Positions 1-8,790 of a stretch of DNA of 64,000 nt are shown here, piece after piece (the first letter of the stretch is position 1; each line of letters opens with the position of its first letter). The position numbers and the translations under genes were made by a program. Source of the stretch: Apostichopus japonicus (taxonomy: Eukaryota; Echinodermata; Holothuroidea; Aspidochirotida; Stichopodidae); NCBI RefSeq assembly GCF_037975245.1, contig NC_092569.1, forward strand, positions 21,783,168-21,847,167, read 5' to 3'. The notes under the pieces were generated by a model. The model made no database searches. It was given only the letters and a program-made list of their open reading frames with translations, and was not told the origin of the DNA.

Positions 1-220
1 TAACATGATGGCAAGGTTTTCAAACTGCAATGCACTCTACGGACCTCAGATTACGAAATGTTCACCTCCATGAAAACCTTGAAGTGGATCTTAATACTAA
101 ATGCAAAGGTCAACTTAACATTGTAGTTGATGTTAACATGTTTGCAAGGTTTTCAACCTGCAATGCATTCTACGGACCTCAGATTAATACCAAATGTTCA
201 CCTCCATGAAAACCTTGCAG
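1..220. repeat. Tandem pair of ~133-bp repeat units, each bounded by a short inverted repeat
   Basis: Two similar copies begin near 2 and 135. Each contains GCAAGGTTTTCA near its start and the inverse TGAAAACCTTG about 60 bp later, so each unit can fold on itself. The stretch between (CTGCAATGCA, CTACGGACCTCAGATTA, TGTTCACCTCCA) is nearly the same in both. The array may continue left of the window. Weaker relatives of the CACCTC / GACCTCAAATGA part recur up to about 1050. Confidence 0.75.
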
Positions 221-2530
221 TTCCATATTGTGTTCAGTGATAGAAATGCTCACACTATACAGAGTTCAATCTGGCTGTGCTATTGGCATTTTCATGTTTA
301 CTGGGTATAAGAAAATTTACATGTCAATATTTAGAGATATCGGTTTTCATACATAGATGGGCCTAAACATCTACCTTCTTTACAGGACAAGGTTTTAAGA
401 CTTTCACCTCTGTTGACCTTCAATGAACTTTGACATTTGTTAAAGGCCAGAGGGTTGTTTTGATGTAAAATTTATATGTGAAGTTCACCTTTTCATTTGT
501 TGTTCTTAGGTATGCATCAATTATGAACAGTGTTTAAACTAAGACCAACTTGAATGCAATGATCTTAAAGGGACTTAAAACTTTGAGGCATAGTGATAGT
601 TTCAACATTTCTTATGACTTTGTTTTTCAAACAGAACTATACAGCTTTACTCTCTATACACAATGTTTGCAGATTTCTGCAAACATTTTCTGGATCACTG
701 TGTACATGCAGTCCATCCTACCTTTAAGTTTAAGTAATCTTGTTATCAAGCTGTTCACCTCTTCTGATCTCAAATGAACTTTGATTGCCACAACATGCAA
801 AAGACTTCTTCTAAAGGCAGCAAATTTATGCAAGGTAGGGATCTCATCCAATCAATTACTTTCTGTTTACATGATCAATAGAATTAGACCTAGAGCTGTT
901 ATACTCAAATGATCTCTCACATCTACAAACACAATGGGGTCTTGTACTCCTTAAAGTGGTTCTACAGACCACATTATGAAGTTCAATCAGCTTTACCTCT
1001 TTGGTTTCAGACTTTTACCTCTTGATCTCAAATGACCTTTGACCTCTACAAAATATGTTACAATTCATAACCTACTAAGGTCATCAACATATGATATATT
1101 GAATTTCGTCAAAACTTTACTTCTGGATTAAATTGTTTATAAGGTTGCCCGATTTTCAGCTGTTTACCTCACCAGACCTTATTTTACAACAAAAAAAACA
1201 CAACAGCAACAGTTCTTGTACTCACCAAGTTGGATCTACAGTACCAACTCTAATCAAACAAATATGAAGTTTGGTAAAGCTCCACTTTGTTTGCAAGAGT
1301 TGTCACCTACTGTATGTGGATCACAACGTATCTGCAACTACATAGATTCCCAAATTGTCTTCTGCAAGGAATGAAAGTAATGATGCTTTTAATGTCAAAT
1401 TGTTTGAGTCACTTAATACACAATGCATTATGATATGCCCTTAACATGGGATTTAGCGATGGGAAACCTCTACAATATACCTTAGTGTATAAGTATTACA
1501 GTAACTTATCATACGATACCAGGTGTAATTTGAAACATACTCCTTATAAATATTAATCTCAATTATTGTAACACCAAAATAAAATCTTTTCTTCAGATAA
1601 ATAACATTCTCTCTCTGTTGTGAAAACAAAAAATTGGTATAAAAATTATATCTGAACTTGGCCTACATGATTACAAAAATACTTCCAAAATTCTTTTAGG
1701 CATATGTTAAATATGATGTTCCGTATTCGGTTTGCTTCTTTAATTTATACTTCTTTGCATCTACAGTGCCTTCAAAAGGCTACATACACATATTGCATAA
1801 ATTAATGAAAGAAACCGAAAAAATGCCAATTAACACTCATGATCATTTAGCACTCACCAACTGCAGTTCTTGTATGAAATTGCTCCTGTAGGAGATTTTG
1901 TTAAATTGCAGAACCCTTTGAGCCTTTCTCAGTGCTATGCAAAGAAAGTCCTTGCTTGGCCTGCATGTGGAAATAACAAAGTTACAAGTAAATACATACA
2001 AATGCATTACATGCTGTGTACAGTAGACCTTTAAAGAAAAGAAAAAAATAATATTGATTGCAAAATACTGTCACAATTAACAGGAAATAAATTACATGCA
2101 GTATTTCTGGCATGTAGGATACTGCTCTGTGCACACAAGACAAAAAATGTTGAATCAAGTGAAAAGATGCAGCCTAGCATTTTGTGCAAACTTGTTCACT
2201 ATTGTTTCTTTAGCCTCTTCCCTAGGTAATTGAAAAAAGAAATCTAGCCCCCCTCTGTGATGACTGTTTGTTGCAAATAACTTGTTGTTTATAATGCATT
2301 TATGCCTATACAGCTTTGCCCTATAACTGGCACCAACATGGAGTGTGAAACCATGGAGCCAATAGCTCCTCCTTGTGTTATATATCCGAAGATCCTGCTA
2401 TTAGTGATCAAGTAAGCAACACAGCATGCATGTTTTCCACTACATATAGGCCTAGCTATATTGTAATATCCTGTTTGTTAGTCAGTGGGAGGGGCTGAAA
2501 TCCCCTTGATTATTTTCTGGGTGGGGATGG
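221..2530. other. Non-coding stretch, no gene seen
   Basis: No open frame here resembles a known protein. The first 800 bases hold degenerate copies of a motif like CACCTC...CTCAAATGAACTTTGAC (near 400, 750 and 1010), probably old relatives of the repeat at the window start. The rest is AT-rich without recognisable structure. A TATATAAAG sequence at 2537-2545 lies about 300 bp before LINE ORF1 and could mark the LINE 5' region, but I cannot place the 5' end of the element. Confidence 0.5.
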
Positions 2531-2837
2531 GAGAGCTATATAAAGTCCCACAGAATTAGTATAATTGTGCCCCTGCAGCTTGGCATACATACATTTTTAC
2601 AAATTTACGGCTATTTTTTTTACGATTTGAACAGCTTTGTATTAATGACTACGTTTGTTGTTATAATACCAATGGTTTGGACGTTTTTAATATATATTTG
2701 AACCATAATTTTTAGAGAATCTTAAGCAATAGTCTCAGTGCAATACAGGAATAACTCATCCTAACAGGCCTACACACAGTGCCTACCGTAGCAAGCAGTG
2801 CTCAATAGTATTACAGTGAATTAGTGTGTACATCACA

Positions 2838-4229
2838 ATGGAAGCAGATCACACACGCTACGGGATTACCACTCAAATCAATTCAGAGTGTCAGACAGAG
2901 CCGTCATTAATCGACCCATGCTCAACAAACTGCTGCTACCCCAATGGTGAACTAGCCAAGCATGTCGCCTGTGATTTCTGTGGTGTAGTATACCATCTCT
3001 TATGTGTTGGTTTGGAAAAACAGCCTGTTAAAGGAGCGAAATCAAGATGGTTTTGTCAGGGATGCCTTAAAACTCCAGGTCTGCTTCAATCAACGCAGCA
3101 GCAACTCAAAGAGGCATTAAGAACTATTATATCTCTGCAAGCTGAACTGGCGAAACTTTCAAGCCCAAGGCCAAGAAACACAGAGACTGGTAATGTACAA
3201 TCAGATAACCAAAATAACATAGACACTCCCGATCAAGTCCGCCATAACACCTACGCCGAATGCGTCTCATCTAAACCTACACCACCACCCCTAGCCGTAC
3301 GACCAGTAATGATAATCGGGGACTCTATTTTAAAACACGTATATGAGGATGATTTTACTGATGAGATTGTGAAGGTAAATTGCCTGCCGGGAGCCACCGT
3401 CAAGGACGTGAGAAACGCTCTTCTGGCTCAAAGGGAAGATTTACATACATTTAGCCATATTATAATTCATGTTGGAACAAACGATATTAACACACATAAC
3501 CCAAATGTCAACGACATTTCCGCTGATTTCGAGGAGCTCATCACATCTATCCAGCTACTGAACGGGCATAGTCCAAGCATCTATATTTCGGGCCCCTGTC
3601 CGCGGAGTGATGATCATGCGCCACAAATTATAGATTTGAACTCTCATCTGAAGGAACTCACCAATAAGCTGGATTGTAAGTTTTTAGACAATATGGCGTC
3701 GTTCACATACGCAGATGGTGAAATCGACTTATCTTTATATCATGGCGATGGTGTACATCTCAACAGAAAAGGCACCGTTAAACTGATCAACAAACTAACG
3801 ATCATAGGCCCCATCTGCATTCGAAAGAAGAGCTCAAAGATGGAGAATGCCCGGCATATGGGAGTTTCAAATCCCTCCCGCAACTTCTATAGTCAAAACC
3901 GCTCGAATGGGACTATCCACAACAGCATGTCCAGATATGAACATAGGCAGCAACGGATGAGGGGTTTCTCAAACAACGATCACCAACGTGAGTACCACCG
4001 TAGACCAAATCGCCATCCACGAACATCCAACTCATCTCGTCAAGATTGGCAGCGGGAATGCCACCGCAAAGAAAACCGCCAACCAGTTGCTGACCACTTC
4101 AATCTCCGCGGATGTTTCAACTGTGGTGAACGCAACCATGTAGAGGCAAACTGCCGTCTCGAACGGAGGATAGAATGCCATCACTGTCATCGACTCGGTC
4201 ACAAGGCTAGCCACTGCTGGAACCGATAG
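2838..4229 (+). CDS. LINE ORF1 protein: PHD finger, SGNH esterase, two CCHC zinc knuckles
   Basis: The 463-aa protein starts at the ATG at 2838; the frame is open slightly further up but without another ATG. Residues ~28-77 form a PHD-type Cys/His finger (CDFC, WFCQGC). Residues ~82-105 look like a short amphipathic helix. Residues ~157-325 are an SGNH/GDSL hydrolase with its blocks visible: IIGDS at ~159-163, VGTND at ~212-216 and the D-x-x-H pair in DGVH at ~304-307. The C-terminus is basic and rich in R, N and H, then has two CX2CX4HX4C knuckles (CFNCGERNHVEANC and CHHCHRLGHKASHC). By analogy with other LINE ORF1 proteins it probably binds element RNA; the esterase substrate is unknown. 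It ends in a UAG that is in frame with ORF2. Confidence 0.9.
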   Translation: MEADHTRYGITTQINSECQTEPSLIDPCSTNCCYPNGELAKHVACDFCGVVYHLLCVGLEKQPVKGAKSRWFCQGCLKTPGLLQSTQQQLKEALRTIISLQAELAKLSSPRPRNTETGNVQSDNQNNIDTPDQVRHNTYAECVSSKPTPPPLAVRPVMIIGDSILKHVYEDDFTDEIVKVNCLPGATVKDVRNALLAQREDLHTFSHIIIHVGTNDINTHNPNVNDISADFEELITSIQLLNGHSPSIYISGPCPRSDDHAPQIIDLNSHLKELTNKLDCKFLDNMASFTYADGEIDLSLYHGDGVHLNRKGTVKLINKLTIIGPICIRKKSSKMENARHMGVSNPSRNFYSQNRSNGTIHNSMSRYEHRQQRMRGFSNNDHQREYHRRPNRHPRTSNSSRQDWQRECHRKENRQPVADHFNLRGCFNCGERNHVEANCRLERRIECHHCHRLGHKASHCWNR

Positions 4230-4334
4230 GATGCTGGCCAGAAGGAGCGTGCCGTCAGTATATCACCCACACCTAAACATTTTAATGTATTGGGCAAATG
4301 TGACCATTTTATTTTGCCGTATGAGGACCCACTC

Positions 4335-7250
4335 ATGAGTGATGTAAGTCAAGATCTCCCAACTAATTCAATACAACCCCAGAGTAAAGAAGGTAAATAT
4401 GTAAATATAACTAAGGGTATCCAATTCGGATTTATAAACATCCAACACCTTCATCCTAAATTAGATCAAATCCCCACACTTATAAACAGAAATGGAAGGA
4501 ATGTTGATATATTTGGATGCTGCGACACATTTTTAAACGATACTTATCAAAATCTGGAAATCACGGTTCCTCTATATAATACTGTCCGTAGAGATAGATT
4601 AAATAAAGCTGGTGGTGGTATTGCTATTTATATCAATGAAAACATTCCATTTAATAGGAGAAATGAGTTAGAATGTGATTATATTGAAGCCATATGGATT
4701 GAGCTTGTCTTACCATTTACCAAAAATATTTTAGTATGTGCTGTTTACCGTCCACCAAATTCCAGGGTTATATGGTATGGTCATTGTCATGAAATGATTA
4801 GCAAGGCATATAGCTCATGCATGGAGATAATAATGATCGGTGATTTTAATATTGATTATCTACACGCTAATATACCTTCGTGTTGGAATGAGATAATTAG
4901 TCATTTTAACTTTAAACAATTAGTAAATATGCCAACTAGGGTGACGGAGCACACCGCCTCCATAATTGATCATATCTATGCAACTAATGAAAATCATATT
5001 TGTGATATAGATGTTCCAAATATTCGATTGAGTGATCATTTTCCAGTATATTTCAATTGGAAAAACAATCTTATGACAAGGCAGACTATTCCAAATTCTC
5101 ATAAATCTGTTGTATACAGATCAATTGATAATATAAATACATCCTTGTTCTTTAATGATCTTCGTAGCTTTGATAGGACAAGAGGTGAATTGAGCTCTCC
5201 TGATGAAGCCCTTTCCAACTGGGAGAAAAGTTTGAAAAGAATACTAGACAAACATGCACCTAAGAAGCAAAAACGTATAAAACGAGAATCACAACCCTCG
5301 TGGATCAATGCAACCATTTTGAATGCGATGAAAAGCCGCGACTCTGCAAAACGAAATGAACCTGACTTATATCGATTCTGGCGCAACAAGGTAACATGTC
5401 TTATACGATCTGCAAAGCAAAATTATTTCAAAAAGGAAATTTCAAAGAATGTTGGTAACACAAAGGAGATCTGGAAGATTTTAAAAAATGTTCAATCAAT
5501 GAACCATGACACCAACAACGAAGGCCCCAGTATACTTAGAGTTGACGATAAGAACATTACTGGAAATGCTAATATAGTAGAAATGTTTAATTCGTACTTC
5601 ACTTCAGTAGCAAGAAGCTACACTGACACAACTCATTCAAACTTTGATAGTTCGTCTATTGAAAGACATATCTGTCCTAAAATTCCTCCAGATGAAACAT
5701 TCGAAATTCCATGTATATCTGAAAATTTTGTATTTAAATATTTAACTACTCTTGATGCCTCCAAAGCAACAGGAGTTGACGAACTGAGTGCTAAAATTTT
5801 AAAAATGAGCGGCCCCCATATATATGCAAGTATTACTCGTATTATAAACATAAGTATTAGAACAAATACATTTCCATCTAGATGGAAAGTCGCAAAGGTA
5901 ATACCCATTTTCAAGAGTAATTCACGACAAGATTTATCGAATTATCGACCAATTTCTATTCTCCCTGTTTTGTCCAAAATTTTGGAAAAACATGTTCATA
6001 TTGCTCTTACTAGTTTCTTAAAGCAATTTGATTTATTAGAAATTGCGCAATCTGGCTTCAGATCGAAGCACTCATGCGAAACTGCTCTATTACATGTCAT
6101 GGAATTATGGATGGAAGCAATTGATAAAGGACAACTGACTGGGGCTGTTCTATTGGACCTCAGGAAAGCGTTTGATTTAGTAAATCATGATATTCTGATT
6201 AAAAAGTTGAAATTATACCAGTTTTCAAGTGCTACTATTGAATGGTTTAAGTCGTACTTAATGAACAGAAGTCAGTATGTCGTCATGAAAGGGACTGCGT
6301 CCTCATGTATGAATATTAGTAATGGCGTTCCACAAGGGTCAATCTTAGGACCACTCTTATTTTTAATCTACATTAATGATTTTAGCCTATGTTTAACTCA
6401 CTGCAAAGCCGACATGTATGCAGATGATACTACTTTCCATATTTCATGCTCCAATGTTGAATCTCTTCAAAGCAAGTTGAATTTTGATGCTAAAAATGTT
6501 TCCAATTGGTGCAAGAATAATAAAATGGCAATCAATACTAGTAAAACCAAATCAATGTTAATATGTTCCAGACAACGCTATGATAATCTACGAGGACAAA
6601 GAAATATTTCTGTCAAGATGAATGATATCGTATTAGAGAATTCTGATACGGAAAAACTTTTAGGAGTCAGAATTGATGCTCACCTGACATGGCAAGCTCA
6701 GATTGATTACATATGTAGTACTATTAGTACAAGATTAGCTCTGCTACGAAGGATTAAACAGTATTTAGACACTCCCACGTGCATACTTTATTATAATGGA
6801 TACATTCATCCAATACTTGACTACTGCTGTCTAGTTTGGGGAACTACCACTGCCCAAAATACCGATAGAATTATTAAATTACAGAAAAGTGCTGCACGCA
6901 TTATTTTAAATGCTACATATGAAGATTGTTCAAGTGATTTATTTGCCAGGCTGGGATGGAAGACTTTTGACAGACACGTTATGTATAGAAGATTAACCAT
7001 GGTTTTCAAGTCAATTAATGATCAAGGACCGAAGTACATGAACGACATGTTTAAACTAGTTACGAATATTCATAATCATAGTTTAAGATCCTCTACTGCA
7101 CGTAACCTGCACATTACAGGCGGACACACTAATTTTTATAACAACCGTTTTTCATGCATTGCCGCAAAAGACTGGAACAAACTAGATCAAAGAGTAAAAT
7201 CAGCAAGAAATCTTAACCATTTTAAACGCCTTGTATCTGATATTGTTTAG
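4335..7250 (+). CDS. LINE ORF2 protein: APE-type endonuclease and reverse transcriptase
   Basis: The frame is open from directly after the ORF1 stop (4230) and the first ATG is at 4335, giving 971 aa from there. The N-terminal ~240 residues are an apurinic-type endonuclease: GFINIQHL, IMIGDFNIDY, SIIDHIYATN and the catalytic LSDHFPVYF block are all present. The central part is a reverse transcriptase with YRPISILPVLSKILE, SGFRSKHSCETALL, GVPQGSILGPLLFLIYINDF and the catalytic YADD at residues ~695-698 (bases 6417-6428). The C-terminal portion after ~850 is the usual conserved region of CR1-like ORF2 proteins. The enzyme would nick target DNA and prime reverse transcription. All catalytic motifs look intact. 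How it is translated (readthrough, reinitiation or separate start) is open. Confidence 0.93.
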   Translation: MSDVSQDLPTNSIQPQSKEGKYVNITKGIQFGFINIQHLHPKLDQIPTLINRNGRNVDIFGCCDTFLNDTYQNLEITVPLYNTVRRDRLNKAGGGIAIYINENIPFNRRNELECDYIEAIWIELVLPFTKNILVCAVYRPPNSRVIWYGHCHEMISKAYSSCMEIIMIGDFNIDYLHANIPSCWNEIISHFNFKQLVNMPTRVTEHTASIIDHIYATNENHICDIDVPNIRLSDHFPVYFNWKNNLMTRQTIPNSHKSVVYRSIDNINTSLFFNDLRSFDRTRGELSSPDEALSNWEKSLKRILDKHAPKKQKRIKRESQPSWINATILNAMKSRDSAKRNEPDLYRFWRNKVTCLIRSAKQNYFKKEISKNVGNTKEIWKILKNVQSMNHDTNNEGPSILRVDDKNITGNANIVEMFNSYFTSVARSYTDTTHSNFDSSSIERHICPKIPPDETFEIPCISENFVFKYLTTLDASKATGVDELSAKILKMSGPHIYASITRIINISIRTNTFPSRWKVAKVIPIFKSNSRQDLSNYRPISILPVLSKILEKHVHIALTSFLKQFDLLEIAQSGFRSKHSCETALLHVMELWMEAIDKGQLTGAVLLDLRKAFDLVNHDILIKKLKLYQFSSATIEWFKSYLMNRSQYVVMKGTASSCMNISNGVPQGSILGPLLFLIYINDFSLCLTHCKADMYADDTTFHISCSNVESLQSKLNFDAKNVSNWCKNNKMAINTSKTKSMLICSRQRYDNLRGQRNISVKMNDIVLENSDTEKLLGVRIDAHLTWQAQIDYICSTISTRLALLRRIKQYLDTPTCILYYNGYIHPILDYCCLVWGTTTAQNTDRIIKLQKSAARIILNATYEDCSSDLFARLGWKTFDRHVMYRRLTMVFKSINDQGPKYMNDMFKLVTNIHNHSLRSSTARNLHITGGHTNFYNNRFSCIAAKDWNKLDQRVKSARNLNHFKRLVSDIV

Positions 7251-7531
7251 GCCAACTTCTCTTTTATTTGTACCAAATTTCTTAAGTTTCTTTACTCTGT
7301 ACACGTTTCTTAAATACTTTAAAAAAAACTATTTTATTAAGCATTTTTTAATGTATTTACGACTTCTTAAATCTTTATACTTTTTATATTATTATTTGTC
7401 TTTTTTAATAACTATTTTTTATTATTTGTCTTTTTAAAAACTTTTTTTTTTTTTTATACTATTTTATTAAGCATTATTGTATTTATGACTTCTTAAATTT
7501 TCCTACTTTTTATATTATTATATGTCTTATC

Positions 7532-7577
7532 AGAGGGCCTCGTGGAAGATTAGCTATTGCTAAACGAGCTACCCTCT
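7532..7577 (+). other. Compound hairpin at the LINE 3' end
   Basis: Three nested stems can be read directly: AGAGGG (7532-7537) with CCCTCT (7572-7577), CTCGT (7539-7543) with ACGAG (7564-7568), and TTAGC (7550-7554) with GCTAA (7559-7563) around a TATT loop. Small bulges separate the stems. The hairpin sits just before the A/T-rich tail, where several LINE clades carry the structure their reverse transcriptase recognises, so that role is a reasonable inference. Confidence 0.8.
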
Positions 7578-8209
7578 TAAAATAAAGTTGAAATAAAATA
7601 AAAAATACAGCACGGTCCACTACACTGATTGTATGCTACCCTCCTTATTAACTAAGTACAGTACTTTAATATTTCCACTGTTGTTGATCCTGATTAAAAA
7701 TACCAGCCAGTGAGGATAAATAACACTCTACTGTACACAATAGGCATCTTTTGTGTCATGCTTCAATGCACTTTAAAAAGTTTATCTGGAATTTGAAAAA
7801 GGATTCATACTGCTCATACTGTTGTTTAAAAGTAAGTGGGCATGACATTTCGATCCTAGCAGGATCTTCTTCAGAGGCTGAATGACTAGTAACAGTAACC
7901 AAGGGACAAATACAGGCACAGAATGCAGACAGGTTAATGAGCAGGGGAAACACAAAAGAGATATGTAAGATGATTAGTAGACAAGAGATGGAGAGAAGAA
8001 AGAAAGAAACCAACAGGGGAAGAGGAGAGGTAGGAGATAAACTGTAGAGGGACAAAGAGAGGATTAAAGGCAGAGGGTAGGAAATCAAATGCAGAAGGAC
8101 AAAGACAGAAAAGTGTGGAGAAAAAAAGGTAGAAGAGAGCTACGAGACGTGGGGTGATATATGGGGAAACAAGGGGCGATGGAAGGGGGGGGGGGGAAGC
8201 AGAAGAAGG
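7578..8209. other. LINE tail, then non-coding and GA-rich DNA
   Basis: After the LINE tail (to ~7607) there is unremarkable AT-rich DNA. From about 7950 to 8200 the plus strand is strongly purine-rich (GA-rich, then a run of G near 8190). The matching long reverse-strand frame is low complexity and not taken as a gene. The hammerhead-like motif at 7844-7874 is listed separately. Confidence 0.5.
7844..7874 (-). other. Hammerhead-ribozyme-like motif next to the Penelope-like relic
   Basis: On the minus strand the order is CTGAAGA, an extra A, stem GATCC, loop TGCTA, stem GGATC, then GAAA. CTGANGA and GAAA around a short stem are the conserved core of hammerhead ribozymes, which are known in the repeats of Penelope-like elements. 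The extra A before the stem and the lack of clear outer stems mean this could be a decayed or chance copy. It lies about 340 bp downstream of the GIY-YIG coding relic on the same strand. Confidence 0.4.
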
Positions 8210-8790
8210 TTAGTCATGTCCTTCCTGAATGTTGAGACCTTGAGGTTGAATAACTTGCAAAGGCGTTGCATCCACAGTCTCTCTCTGCTGATTCGTACTA
8301 GGTCAGGACGGCTACCTAAGGATTCAATCAGGGACATGTCATTAATGGTATGGTTGGGACGGTTAAAGTGTTCTCCAACCGGGGTCTTAGTCTTCACGGT
8401 GTTGACTGGGATATATGACCATAGAACCGCTTCTCGAGGGTGGTTTTGGCTTCACCAACATACTGGATGCCGCAAACTCTATAAGAGATCAGATAGATGA
8501 CATAAGAGGTTGTACAAGTGATGTTACCCTAATTAGTCTTGCATGTGAGTTGGGTGCTGTGGCTGGTGATGTAATTGGATTCAACAAAGTGGTGGCTGCA
8601 GACGATACATCTCGAAGTACGATCATATTTGAATGTTGTGAAGAGTTAGAAGTTAGAGGTGAAACAGCAGCATGCACAAGAAGACCTGTCCCATAGGTTG
8701 GGTGGGTGTCTGTAGGCGATGGTGGGGTTTGCTAACACTTTTGGTTTGATTTTCAGCTGCTCTGTTACTGTATCCCTTCTGGTGATCATC
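8210..8790 (-). pseudogene. Penelope-like retroelement relic: end of RT region plus GIY-YIG endonuclease
   Basis: Reading the minus strand in shifting frames gives a recognisable C-terminus of a Penelope-like element. First comes NPTIAYRHPPNLWD (like the post-RT region), then RCIVCSHHFV with paired cysteines. Next is the GIY-YIG core YVIYLISYRVCGIQYVGEA with TTLEKRFYGH, and then TKTPVGEHFNRPNHTIND and RERLWMQRL. The final part, ending QPQGLN...D and a stop near 8210, is in another frame. At least one in-frame stop (near 8534) and two or more frameshifts (one near 8400) break it, so it cannot make a protein. No full reverse transcriptase lies upstream. It could instead come from another GIY-YIG-bearing retroelement. 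Confidence 0.78.

Larger units (their letters stand above)
2838..7607 (+). mobile_element. CR1-like non-LTR retrotransposon (LINE), coding part apparently intact
   Basis: Two long frames carry the domains expected of CR1-type LINEs: an ORF1 with PHD finger, SGNH/GDSL esterase and zinc knuckles, and an ORF2 with APE endonuclease and reverse transcriptase. PHD plus esterase in ORF1 is a published feature of CR1-like elements. Neither frame has an internal stop or frameshift, so the copy is young. The 3' end has AT-rich untranslated DNA, a compound hairpin and an A/T-rich tail with AATAAA ending near 7607. The 5' end is not resolved; 5' UTR probably lies between about 2540 and 2837. I found no convincing target-site duplication. 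Confidence 0.88.

Noticed and set aside
2537-2545. TATATAAAG as a proven LINE promoter
   Set aside because: The element's 5' end is not defined and CR1-type LINEs usually use internal promoters; kept only as a remark.
7756-8088. Reverse-strand 110-residue frame rich in Leu/Ser
   Set aside because: Shadow of a GA-rich tract overlapping the hammerhead-like region; no conserved residues.
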